The notes beneath the pieces were generated by a model that was given only the letters and a program-made list of their open reading frames with translations, made no database searches and was not told where the DNA came from. Shown here piece by piece: positions 54,966 to 64,000 of a DNA stretch of 64,000 nt. The stretch's first letter is position 1, and every line of letters starts with the position of its first letter. The position numbers and the translations under genes are program-made. Source of the stretch: Prochilodus magdalenae (lineage: Eukaryota; Chordata; Actinopteri; Characiformes; Prochilodontidae); NCBI GenBank assembly GCA_024036415.1, contig JAMWET010000598.1, positions 82,001 through 146,000 of the forward strand. Reading direction: 5' to 3'.

Positions 54966-56582
54966 AAAAATTTAAATCCAAAAAATCCAAAAACTTATTG
55001 TGTATTAGGTTTAGACCCAGTGGGATCACTGCTAGGTTTTAATAAGACCATGTTTGTGGTGGTATTTAAGTTGGTCACTTGATTTAATTTGCTGTGCATT
55101 ACACAAATACATCATACAGCCACTTGGGGTCCTCTGCCTTCCTTGTGCATTCGCTACACTGCAAAAAGTGCAACCTCAAACATTGGTTACAGGCAATTGA
55201 ATAGGTTTTGTTCGAGTTAAGAATTGTTTGTTCAGAGTGGGTTTTTTGGGGAGTTCAATAAGCCTAATTCATTAGAGTGTTTGTTTTCGATTGAGCCACC
55301 AAAACACTTTCTACAGTGTAACTATCAGGAGACAAACCAACCATCAAACACACGAAGTAGCTTTCCCCTAAACCCACCTGAAAGCTGTTGTAGTGGTTTA
55401 AAGGTTTTTCACCTGATCAAGGTGCACCATAAAAGGATTATTGTCTAGTTTTGAATCCTAGAATTTCACTCTGTGCACCCTTAAAGAGTTATTTAGTCAA
55501 GGATACTGGTTATATATAGTAAAGACAGCAATCTATAAGATAGAATAAATATTCACCTAACTGATTTTAAACCATGCAGAAAAAGAGATCAAAGCTTTTA
55601 TGCCCAACTAAATATATATTAGAGGTGGAGATATGTAGAAATATCATACTGTGTACATCAGGAGTAGATGTGGTGTATCAGGATATGGACTGGTTCAGAC
55701 TCTCACCAGTTGGGGCTGTTCAGTGTAAGCCTGTGGAGTCTTTAAGATCACCCACATCATCCATTTCATTGGGGGGTCTCTAAATGTTTTACTGGTACTA
55801 TAGAAACATACTTTGAAGCATCTTGTAGCTCCGAGGTAAGTCAAGAGAAGTTTGTTCATATAAAGAACTTTTCATAAACAGAGTGTTTTGCAAATGGGAC
55901 AATCCAATATAATTCCAGTCAAAACTGAAAGAAATGTGAAACAACTTTTTCATTTTGAACCGTTAGTTTAGCCCCATCGATCATGAAATTCAAACCCGAT
56001 CCAAAGACTCAGTGAAACTTTGAAGAAAGTATGCCAAAAAAAATGAAAGACAAAAAACTAATACAAGGTTTTTGCAATGAAATGCTTCTTTATATGTTGA
56101 CACGGTTCTTTTCTAAGATCCAAAAGGGAATCAGAGATTGGTACAAATTACATAGCCTTTATTAAATGTTGCAAAGAACTGTCTCTTGCATAGTGCATCG
56201 AAAGGCGAGTAGGCATGCTGCCATTGGTTGAATTTTTCATTTGCTCTGTTTATAACTTTCACTGATAAAGTGAAAGAGAGAGTGAGAGTGATGAAAGAGA
56301 CCTTTTACTGATGAAAAACACTTTAGAGAGAATTTTAAAATGAGAAATGTTATCTAAAGCAACATCATGTAACGGTGGTACCCTAAAATCAGAGCTCCAG
56401 AATGCTTTTAATGGTCTACCTTGTAAAAGACAGAATGCCTCTTTTGTCATTGGCACTCAGGACCTGCATCTTCTCCCTTGCAAGAATTGGGTAGTGGCAC
56501 CATGTCACAAACCAACAACTATGGGTCCTCAGCTAGCTATAAGAAGAAACTAGCTGGGTATACCCAGCTTGACTATCATAGC
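54966..56582. other. No gene recognised
   Basis: Unique-looking AT-leaning DNA. CACTGCAAAAAGTGCAACCT near 55159 may be a scrap of the element discussed at 59107. Frames of 65-74 aa have no domain. Confidence 0.4.
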
Positions 56583-57230
56583 AAAGACAGAGAAGAGACT
56601 GGAGAGGAGACTGGAGAGGAGACTGGAGAGGAGACTGGAGAGGAGACTGGAGAGGAGACTGGAGAGGAGGCTGAAGAAGAGACTGGAGAGGAGACTAGAG
56701 AGGAGACTGGAAAAGAGACTGGAGAGGAGACTAGAGAAGAGACTAGAGAGGAGACTGGAAAAGAGAATAGAGAAGAGACTAGAGAGGAGACTGAAGAGGA
56801 GACTGGAAAAGGGAATAGAGACGAGACTGGAGAGGAGACTGGAGAAGAGAAAAGAGAAGAGACTGGAGAGGAGAATAGAGAAGAGACTAGAGAGGAGACT
56901 GGAGAAGAGACTGGAAAAGAGAATAGAGAAGAGACTGGAGAGGAGAATAGAGAAGAGACTGGAGAGGAGACTGGAGAGGAGACTGGAGAGGAGACTGGAG
57001 AGGAGACTGGAAAAGTGACTGGAGAGGAGACTAGAGAGGAGACTAAAGAAGAGACTAGAGAGGAGACTAGAGAGGAGACTAGAGAGGAGACTAGAGAGGA
57101 GACTAAAGAAGAGACTGGAGAGGAGACTGGAGAGGAGACTGGAGAAGAGACTGAAGAAGAGATAATAGCAGAGACTGAAGAAGAGATAACAGCAGAGACT
57201 GGAGAAGAGATAATAGCAAAGACTGGAGAC

Positions 57231-57265
<35 letters not shown>

Positions 57266-57268
57266 CGA
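56583..57268. repeat. 12-bp purine-biased minisatellite ending in (GAT)n
   Basis: The unit GAGGAGACTGGA and close variants (GAAGAGACTAGA, AAAGAGAATAGA) repeat more than 50 times, then GAGATAATAGCAGAGACT variants, then about 13 GAT/GAC units from 57228. The frames of 269, 149 and 275 aa (EETGEETG, RLERRLEK and SSPVSSPV types) are open because the unit is a multiple of three without stops. They are not credible genes. Confidence 0.95.
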
Positions 57269-57607
57269 TGATGGAAGAAGTGAGTAAGAGCAGAGGAAGG
57301 AGTGCCAGAGCAACAACACAGGAGTGACTGGACAGGAGTAAATCTCGAATTGGCTTTTACTCGTTGGTGAAAGATGAAAGAGAGATGAAAGGATGTGAGA
57401 CAATCTCAGAGCTGTCCACGAGGGGGCTCAGTGTGAAATCTTTATTTTACGACAGTGCTGTAACAGTCAATTACACCCCGCAACAGCAGGGGGAGCTATG
57501 TACAGCCCATCCTTATATTTATATACAATGTGTCTTGAGTGAAATCCATTAGAAGGTTGGACATGACAAAGAATCTCACCAGACAAAAAAATACGTCACC
57601 ATGCATA
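57269..57607. other. No gene recognised
   Basis: Short unique stretch. CACGAGGGGGCTCAGTG and AACAGCAGGGGGAGCTATG are minor GC-rich words also typical of repeat debris. Confidence 0.4.
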
Positions 57608-57765
57608 CTTAAAGTGGTAGTAACTTCAGGCTCCTGCAGGTGGCGCTGCACGGGGATGATGGGGCTATGACTATACCTGCAGGGAGTGAGAGTAAAGGGA
57701 TCCATAGATTGAAAAGAGGTGCTACTGTCTATATCCCAGTCTACAGGGAACTCTCCTTGAACATA
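57608..57765 (+). mobile_element. Tc1-like family B 5' fragment
   Basis: CTTAAAGTGGTAGTAACTTC, AGGCTCCTGCAGGTGGCGCT and GGATCCATAGATTG correspond to the 5' ends of other B copies. It ends at TCTACAGGGAACTCTCCTTG, next to a SINE. Confidence 0.65.
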
Positions 57766-57937
57766 ATCATAGTACGGGGAGGCCAGTGTAGTGTTAGGAG
57801 TCTTGCCCAAGGACTCTTATTGGTGTAGCACAGCATAGTTACCCAGACCGGGATTCGAAACCCCAGTCTCCCACATGTGGTGTTAGCTCCCTGGTGAGTA
57901 GTGGTGTTATCTACTGAGCTACACCACCCACCAATTC
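57766..57937 (-). mobile_element. Family S SINE, 3' tail missing
   Basis: On the minus strand GGTGGTGTAGCTCAGTAGAT, GGGGTTTCGAATCCCGGTCT (B box region) and CTTGGGCAAGACTCCTAACA are present. The LINE2-type tail is lost where the family B fragment begins. Confidence 0.8.
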
Positions 57938-58255
57938 TTTTTGCAAGAGTAGCTGAACATTGACGTGGCCTACATCCATTCCAGTCCATGCCAAAAGCAA
58001 CCATAGTTGTTAACCCTTACAGGCATTTGATGGACATTTAATAGGGACTGCTAATAATATGCAGATTAGCATAATCTAATCAAATCTAATCTTTTGATTG
58101 TTCATATTACAGCATCTTAGAACCTGGACTTCCCATTCCTATTCCAAAGAAGTTGAAGGGTGGTGGTGGTGGGGGGGTGTTGTTGCTGTTGACATCCTTC
58201 GCTCCTACCCCACCAGCATGATGCAAAAGTACAGTAACATATAAAACACATCTAA
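57938..58255. other. No feature recognised
   Basis: TCTAATCAAATCTAATCTTT is locally repetitive near 58076. GGTGGTGGTGGGGGGGTG near 58160 is simple sequence. Confidence 0.4.
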
Positions 58256-58640
58256 AAATAGACGAGTAAAGCAAAGCGGGCTGCAGCAGGCAGGAAGAAG
58301 AACATGAGGGGGGTTTTATGCGTCTCGTGAGCGGAGATATTGCATAGTTTGAGTCATGCGGCTGAACACGACTGCTAAATGTTTCAGTTAGGCCTGCAAA
58401 ATTAATCGCATATTAATTGTTACTGCGTTCGGGTCTCTGCAGTATGCTAATCGGGAAGTCTAATCTCGCGCCGCGCTTTTGATGTGAATAATAGTTGAAT
58501 GATAATTTGCTGCCGTCATAAAAACCTTGGAGAAATATCTCGGGAGCTTTGGCGCTGTGCCGTGCGCATCCCGTAGGCTAATAAGCTGGATAAATATGTA
58601 CAGCATTTGTGCTGAGGCGCATTGTTAGGTTGAGGTTATA
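58256..58640. promoter_or_regulatory. Candidate conserved non-coding block
   Basis: No repeat signature, balanced composition, several CpGs (CTAATCTCGCGCCGCGCTTT) and dense AT-rich factor-site-like words (CAAAATTAATCGCATATTAA, GATAATTTGCTGCCGTCATA). It stands out from AT-rich flanks. It has the look of vertebrate conserved regulatory DNA, but no alignment was possible. Confidence 0.35.
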
Positions 58641-59106
58641 TAATGCGACATAGACATGTAGCACTAAGTTACAGTAGGCATTCATTTGAAGGCTGCATAG
58701 GCCATTTATAACATGACTACGCTTTGAATATTGTATTTATTTAGCTATATTTCAATGTTTATGAGTTGTTTGGCCTGTAAATGCAAGACAATATTATCTG
58801 TTTTATGACGTACATGACATTGTATTGAGTAAATGGGTCTTTAAACTAGAGAAACAGACACTTGTACTATTTAAAACACTGAAAAGTATTATATCTAAAT
58901 AAGGGTGTTATGAATGGCCCTACATGTAATACAATTTATTTACATTTATTTAATAAAATATATATATTTTTTACATCTATTCTTACAAGTATTCCTTTTT
59001 TAATTTTTTAAAATTTCGATCCTTCAAAATAAAGTGTTAGCTAGCATGTTTCACTGTTTGATCAATATTCTGTGAGTATGGAACATTTTAGCACAAGGTT
59101 AACATG
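58641..59106. other. AT-rich DNA, no gene recognised
   Basis: TTTATTTACATTTATTTAAT-type simple stretches near 58935 and no other recognisable feature. Confidence 0.4.
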
Positions 59107-59843
59107 CTGCAAAATTATATTTTGGCAAGTACAAATATGTTATATCTAGTTGAGATATCTTTAAAATACTTTTTTTGAGAGGTAAGCTCATTTTAAAATT
59201 GTCTTATTTCCAGATTTTGTTGTACTTAAGCACTTAACACAAATATTCTCAAATATAATTTAGCTTATTTCAAGAAATTTGCTTGAAATTCGCCACATTA
59301 CCCACCAATATAGTGAAAATATTTGACTTAATAATAAAATCACTTAAAACAAATAAAATAAGAAATACTGGAACTAAAACTCTCTTAAAATAAGCTACAG
59401 AAATCTGAAAATGAGAACTTATCTAGCTATTATGTTATATCTTAACTTAAGCAAAAATCTACATAAATATATTGAGACTAAAATTTAAATATAAACAAAT
59501 AAAACAATTGAAACATGGTAAACAATCTTAAAACAAGTTTAGAATAATATAAAAAGATACTGTCGCTATCCACTGAAAATGATGTATCTTCAGGTTTTTT
59601 GATTTTCACTTTTATGCATCATTTGAACACTGTGTGAAAACTTCATGATGAATGGACCAACAAAAATTACCCAACACTGCTTGTAAAAACTGGTTCAATT
59701 GACTTACATTACCCACTAATTAAGTTTTTGCCTTCTCCTGCAAAGTTGCCATTTTGGAGCTACTTTTTTTCTTTGGACCACAAAGATAAATCAACTAGTT
59801 ATAAAAATTTTATTTCCCAAGATAAAAATGTTTGCAGTGCAAA
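59107..59843. mobile_element. AT-rich MITE-like element with an R1 copy near one end
   Basis: The left end (CTGCAAAATTATATTTTGGC) and right end (CCCAAGATAAAAATGTTTGC then AGTGC) look like diverged inverted repeats. The interior is AT-rich with recurrent CTTATTTCAAGAAATTTGC and TTAAAATAAGCTACAG words. An R1-type segment (59615-59790, plus orientation) sits inside the right part. Boundaries are approximate. Confidence 0.45.
59615..59790 (+). mobile_element. R1 MITE-like copy
   Basis: CACTGTGTGAAAACTTCATG, ATGAATGGACCAACAAAAAT, CCTGCAAAGTTGCCATTTTG and the terminal TTTTTTTCTTTGGACCAC are in R1 order. Confidence 0.7.
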
Positions 59844-59849
59844 AAGAGG

Positions 59850-60010
59850 TATAACGTTATACCTCCATTTCTTCCTTTTTTGGACCTAATTTCAAATAAC
59901 CGGCTGCCCTTTACACTATGTGGAAATGCCATGATGAATGGACTAGCAGAAACGCTCTTAAATGACTTCCATTAGGAGGTTTTCCTTCCCCTGTACAGTT
60001 ACCTTTCCAC
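59850..60010 (+). mobile_element. R1 MITE-like copy, more decayed
   Basis: CACTATGTGGAAATGCCATG, ATGAATGGACTAGCAGAAAC, and TTCCCCTGTACAGTTACC. A second head-to-tail R1 copy about 60 bp after the first. Confidence 0.6.
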
Positions 60011-60484
60011 AGATGTGGGGTTTTGTTCCGACTGCAGCAGTATGTTAGTCTATCATAGTGGTTTTTTGTGTTGAGTTACAGGTTAGGCACCACAGATGCC
60101 GGATGTAAAGCGCCGAAGGACTCCTCTTTCATTACTGTATCCAAAATACATGAAATCACTGATTGAACTGAACTAAAGTCAACTTGAAATTGAAAACTTC
60201 ATGTGCCATCTTAAGTACAATCCATTGAAACATTGAAAAGACAACATTCCTCTATTTCTTAACCTTCCATCAAAATGTTTCTTTTGCCCCACCCCTAACC
60301 CTAGTTTGGAAAATATCATTTTAAACTGCAATGTATTATTCATATTAAGCATTTATGGATCTCACAGACACAACCGTATATCATTCCCCTAGCCCCTCCT
60401 TTAAATCAGCATGTGGGGAGTAATAACACCAACCAAAAATATCATGCTTCACCATCACCACCACCAACACAAGCACTACCATAG
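60011..60484. other. No gene recognised
   Basis: Unique-looking DNA with a CACCATCACCACCACCAACA patch near 60450. No frame with a domain. Confidence 0.4.
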
Positions 60485-62970
60485 GAAGCAAATATTCACC
60501 GTACTCTGAGAATTCCCCCCATACCGTGTTCGATGGTATGGAAGTGAAATTCTAAAAAGTTATGACAGATTTTCCATGTTGACTTTAATGCTGATATATT
60601 GATAATTTCAGAAATCTCTGGATTCATCTAGACTGTTACTACTAGAACCCAGAGACCAAGGCTAGATAAGGAGCCCGTAATAGTGTAGATAGGCTAACTT
60701 GGAGCAGCTTATTGTGACGATGGACAAACAGATTGTGATACTGAACTACTGAGCAAGGCACAGTTTATTAACCAGGTCTGAAACACAGCAACACCAAGAA
60801 CCAGGAAATACAATCAAGGGCTAAACTGAGTCAGAGTCAGTAAACAGGCAGGGGTCAAACCAGTCAGACCAGGCAGAGGTACCAGAGGGAATACACAAGA
60901 GGAGTAAACCAGAGAATCAAAATAGAGCCAAAGCCAGAGTAACAGATCAACCACAGAGAGAACGCTTGGTACACTACAGAGTGGCAATACTTCCCGACAA
61001 GGCCGTGTGAGAGAGGAGTGTTTAAACAAACAGACTAATTAACATCAGGTGACCAAACAGTATTCTGGAGACAGAGAGCGAGGCAACGGGGTGTGATTGG
61101 GCAAGGATGAACACGTGACATCGGGTGGTGGATTATGGGAAATGGAGTCCCAGAGATCGGAGGTGAGAGGAGAACCAGCAGGCATGACACTTTTATATTT
61201 TAGAATATCTGCAGTAGGTCCCTAAAGGATTACTGGGTTTGAGTTATGCTTTCAGAGAAAATAATATTTCACCCTGGCATATAACCTTTATTTTAGTAAC
61301 TTATTACATAAACACTGTTCTTATAAAGAAATGCTCAGAGATTCCCCATGATCTTGTGTTTCATGGTATAGAGGTTAAATGAGTTATGTCGAATTTTCCA
61401 TGTTGACTTAAATGCTGTTAATACATATTTCAAAATGCTTCAATGTCTTAGATCATCTGAACAGTTCCTAATAGAACCCAGAGGCCAAGGCTATATAAAG
61501 GGCCTGTGATAGCATTAATAGGCTAACAAGGGGCGGCTAATATATTTTAGAATATCCGCATTAGGTTCCTAAATTGTTCTTGGCTTTGAGTTATGCTTCT
61601 AGAGAAAGGAAGTATAGAACCTTGTATAGAGTCTTGGCAATATGGCAACTCTATACATTAAAAAAAAAATTAGTACGCAGATATTCACCTGGCTCTGAGA
61701 ACCTCTCTGATCCCGTGTTTCATGCTATGGAATTCAAATGCGTTGGGATATGTAGTTTTCCATATTGACTTGAATGTTGATAATGCGTTCAGCAGGAATC
61801 TCTTATGGATCATCTACAATGCTCTACAAATGCTCTACAAACAGCCCATAATAGCATTGATAGACTAACAAGTAACAGCTGTTATATCTATTTCCAAATA
61901 TGTGCACTAGGTCCCCAAACGGTTCTTGGCTTTGAGTTCTGCTTTGAGTCTAGAACTTGGCATAGAACCTTTATTTCATCTGGCAACTTTCTACATTTGA
62001 AAAATATTCGTCTTGTTCAGAGATTCTTCCTGATACCATGTTTCTTGGTACGGAAGTGAACGAGTTCTGATATATCCAATTTTCCGTGTTGACTTCAATG
62101 CTGATAATAAAATCTCTTAGATCATCTACACTGTGGCTAATAGAACCCTGAGGCAAAGTCTATATAAAGAACCTGTGACGAGCTTTAATGGGCCAACTGA
62201 TGTATTACCTGCACAAGGTTCCTAAATGGTGCTGAGCTTCAACATGGGCTTCTAGGGAAAGGTACGCAACCTGGCATTGAACCATTACGCCAACTAGTAG
62301 ATCTTTCCATTTTAAAAAAACAACAGTTCTTAGACAGAAAATATTTACCTGGCTGCGGTGGTTCATGGTACAGAAGTAAAATGGGTTATGGTTTCCAGTC
62401 TATGTTGACTTTAATGACATTTCAAAATGCCTCAATGTCTTAAATCATCTACACAGTTACTAATAGAACCCAGAGGCCAAGGAAATATAATGAGTCTGTG
62501 ACAAGCGTTAATGGGCTAACCAGGAGCAGCTAATGCATTTCAAGATATCTGCACTAGGTTCCTAAATGGTTTTGGCTTTGAGTTATATTCCGAAAAAGAA
62601 GTCTAGAACCTGCCATAGAACCTTTTAATTCATTCAGCAATATAAAAAAAAAATTCACCTCGCTCAGAGACTCTCTCTGATGCTGTTTTAGGGCATGGTA
62701 GAAATATAAATTCTGATATTCAGTTTTCCATGTTGATTTTAATGCAGATAATACATATTTAAGAAATCTCCTTGATCGTCTACGCTGTGGCTAACAGAAC
62801 CCAGAGGCAAAGGCTGTATAAAGAGCCTATGATAGCCTTCATAGGCTAACAATGAACAGCTAATGTATTTCAGAATGCCTGCACTAGGTTCTTAAATGCT
62901 TCGTGGCTTTGAGTTATGCTTGTATGGAACATGGAACCTCTTTACATTTAAAAAAAAGGTTCTTTACACT
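60485..62970. repeat. Tandem array, ~323-350 bp unit, about six copies
   Basis: The word (A)GAACCCAGAG-CCAAGGCTA, with small changes, occurs at 60645, 61474, 62143, 62466 and 62797. A weaker unit lies near 61840. Each unit also has TTTTCCATGTTGACTT, a TAGATCATCTA-type word, a TAATAGGCTAAC word, a GCACTAGGTTCCTAAATGGT-like word and TTTGAGTTATGCTT in fixed order. The first two units are separated by a 477-bp LTR insertion. No open frame is conserved across units. Confidence 0.92.
60713..61189 (-). mobile_element. Solo LTR inserted in the tandem array
   Basis: On the minus strand it starts TGTCATGCCTGCTGG and ends CCATCGTCACA, the TG...CA ends typical of retroviral-type LTRs. A poly(A) hexamer AATAAA lies at 60769-60764, about 51 bp before the 3' end, followed by a GTGCCTTGCTCAGTAGTTCA U5-like stretch. 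Flanks are CTTAT (60708-60712) and CTTTT (61190-61194), an imperfect 5-bp target duplication. Removing it rejoins the array unit. No internal coding region remains. The 71 aa minus-strand frame is not a gene. Confidence 0.82.
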
Positions 62971-63094
62971 TATTTCTATATTTCTATAAATGCTCATCAT
63001 CTTTTGAATTAGAATTTGGAACTGTCTGACATTTGTGCCTCACATAGGAATTAGTACTCTGCATTTAACTCATAGAAACACCCACATACGGCAG
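62971..63094. other. No feature recognised
   Basis: Short AT-rich link between the tandem array and a SINE. Confidence 0.4.
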
Positions 63095-63235
63095 TAAGCA
63101 GTGGACAGCCCTATCCATGGTGCTTTGGGAGCAGTTGGCGGGGTCTGGTGTCCTACGTGGTGTCCTATCGGCTCAGGGGATTGAACCTACAACCTTCCGA
63201 TGACGAGGCTGGTTGCCTAACCTCCAGCCCATGAC
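63095..63235 (-). mobile_element. tRNA-like SINE fragment (third family)
   Basis: On the minus strand it has TTAGGCAACCAGCCTCGTCA, AGGTTGTAGGTTCAATCCCC (B-box-like), and CCAACTGCTCCCAAAGCACC then ATGGATAGGGCTG. This is the same block order as 34640-34930, with the middle shortened. Confidence 0.6.
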
Positions 63236-64000
63236 AGCCCAAGCCTGAAACGCTCCTGCATGGCTCCACTAAAAGGAATGCTTTATAGCATCTTTATATT
63301 TAAGACTGTTCTTTGCTTTTTAATGTCTTCCTGTGAATGCTGCCACTCTGTCCTTGACGAAGACATTTCAGGACAATACAAACCTGGATCTTGCCTACCC
63401 TGCATGCCAGCATGGTGTCCTTGGAAGTGTAGAGATTTGTTAGAGCTTTCTTATTAAATTCCCCTTCTGACTTTGCTGTTATCACTGCCAATTGTTATTA
63501 TAGTTGTTTATTGTTCCAGTCTTGCTTTGCATAAAGAACATATTTTTTACATTCTTGTCATTTTTGACCGAGAAACAAAAGGAAAGGTGTTGAGCATATG
63601 GATTGTAATCTGTTAAAACAGAAAGTGCTGTGATAATGTTGTAATACATATGTAACAATCATGTAATTACATAGTAATGACAATTACATGCGACTAGTTA
63701 ATTAGAATGATTGTAAAAATGATTTAACTACCAAGAGCTAAATGAGATGAAGGAGGAAGAAAGCTATAAAGGTAAAAATGCAAGTATCTAACTTTGGCAC
63801 AAGTTCTACACTTTGGATAAGCTGTCTTACCCCTCTGGCTATGTTTAAATCTCAGGCCGGCGATGTAATTATCATTTTAGCTCTTTCGGCACCTTTTAGC
63901 TCTATCCATACCCTGTGCATTTCCAAGGCCGTAGTGAGTTTAAAGCAAAGCCATTTGTCCTCGTTTTTTTACGAGGTCCCCCTTAATTGTATAGCAAATG
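63236..64000. other. No gene recognised; 63780-63990 possible conserved non-coding DNA
   Basis: 63780-63990 is repeat-free and balanced (GCGATGTAATTATCATTTTAGC). Small frames near 63260-63491 lie on opposite strands over the same bases with no domain. Confidence 0.35.

Noticed and set aside
56478..57403. Open frames of 269 aa (plus) and 275 aa (minus), charged or Ser/Pro repeats
   Set aside because: They are translations of a 12-bp minisatellite plus (GAT)n with no unique, domain-bearing portion or gene structure.

Overview
This is a repeat-rich stretch of a ray-finned fish (teleost) genome. One protein-coding gene is recognisable: the large 3' coding exon of rtn4r (reticulon-4 receptor, the Nogo-66 receptor) on the minus strand at 19681-21071. 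Its splice acceptor is at 21072-21073, and a 3' untranslated region runs down to a poly(A) signal near 18936. The small first exon, which in this family carries only the first few codons, was not found. Everything above 21073 is therefore probably intron 1 and/or 5' flank of rtn4r on the minus strand, and everything below about 18900 is downstream intergenic DNA. No other vertebrate exon, tRNA, rRNA or known ncRNA gene could be supported. The fish assignment rests on the rtn4r protein, on several Tc1-like transposon families, and on tRNA-derived SINEs with the LINE2-type tail that are common in teleosts. Some dispersed repeats (e.g. 11225-11686 and 11935-12080) look like ones I associate with otophysan fishes (characins, catfishes), but that is recollection, not a search result.

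Layout. 1-5975: unique DNA, a small tandem repeat (1319-1680), and an unusual 83-bp-period array (3290-4610) whose left part folds back as a long inverted repeat. 5980-18840: fragments of at least five Tc1-like families, SINEs, microsatellites, a duplicated reverse-transcriptase relic (13875-14616) and a 266-bp tandem array (16848-17795). 18936-22250: rtn4r exon 2, its 3' UTR and adjacent intron. 22261-23890: a large fold-back element, degenerate short repeats and a near-perfect 41-bp-arm hairpin. 24000-35000: microsatellites, more Tc1 relics, SINEs, and non-repetitive blocks that could be conserved regulatory DNA. 35226-44590: four further palindromic structures or their copies, one split by a retroelement 3' end. 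47090-51276: nested Tc1 and SINE insertions. 51811-52668: a 19/38-bp higher-order minisatellite. 56583-57268: a 12-bp purine-biased minisatellite. 58256-58640: the best candidate conserved non-coding block. 60485-62970: a ~330-bp tandem array with a complete solo LTR inside one unit.

The strongest 'second look' signals are structural: at least four long imperfect palindromes of MITE or fold-back type, an 86-nt almost perfect hairpin, a satellite array carrying a perfect CREB-type palindrome in many units, and a non-autonomous Tc1 lineage whose copies share the same internal deletion. I found no convincing new multigene system. Nearly all other open reading frames are microsatellite, minisatellite or transposon translations, or chance frames.
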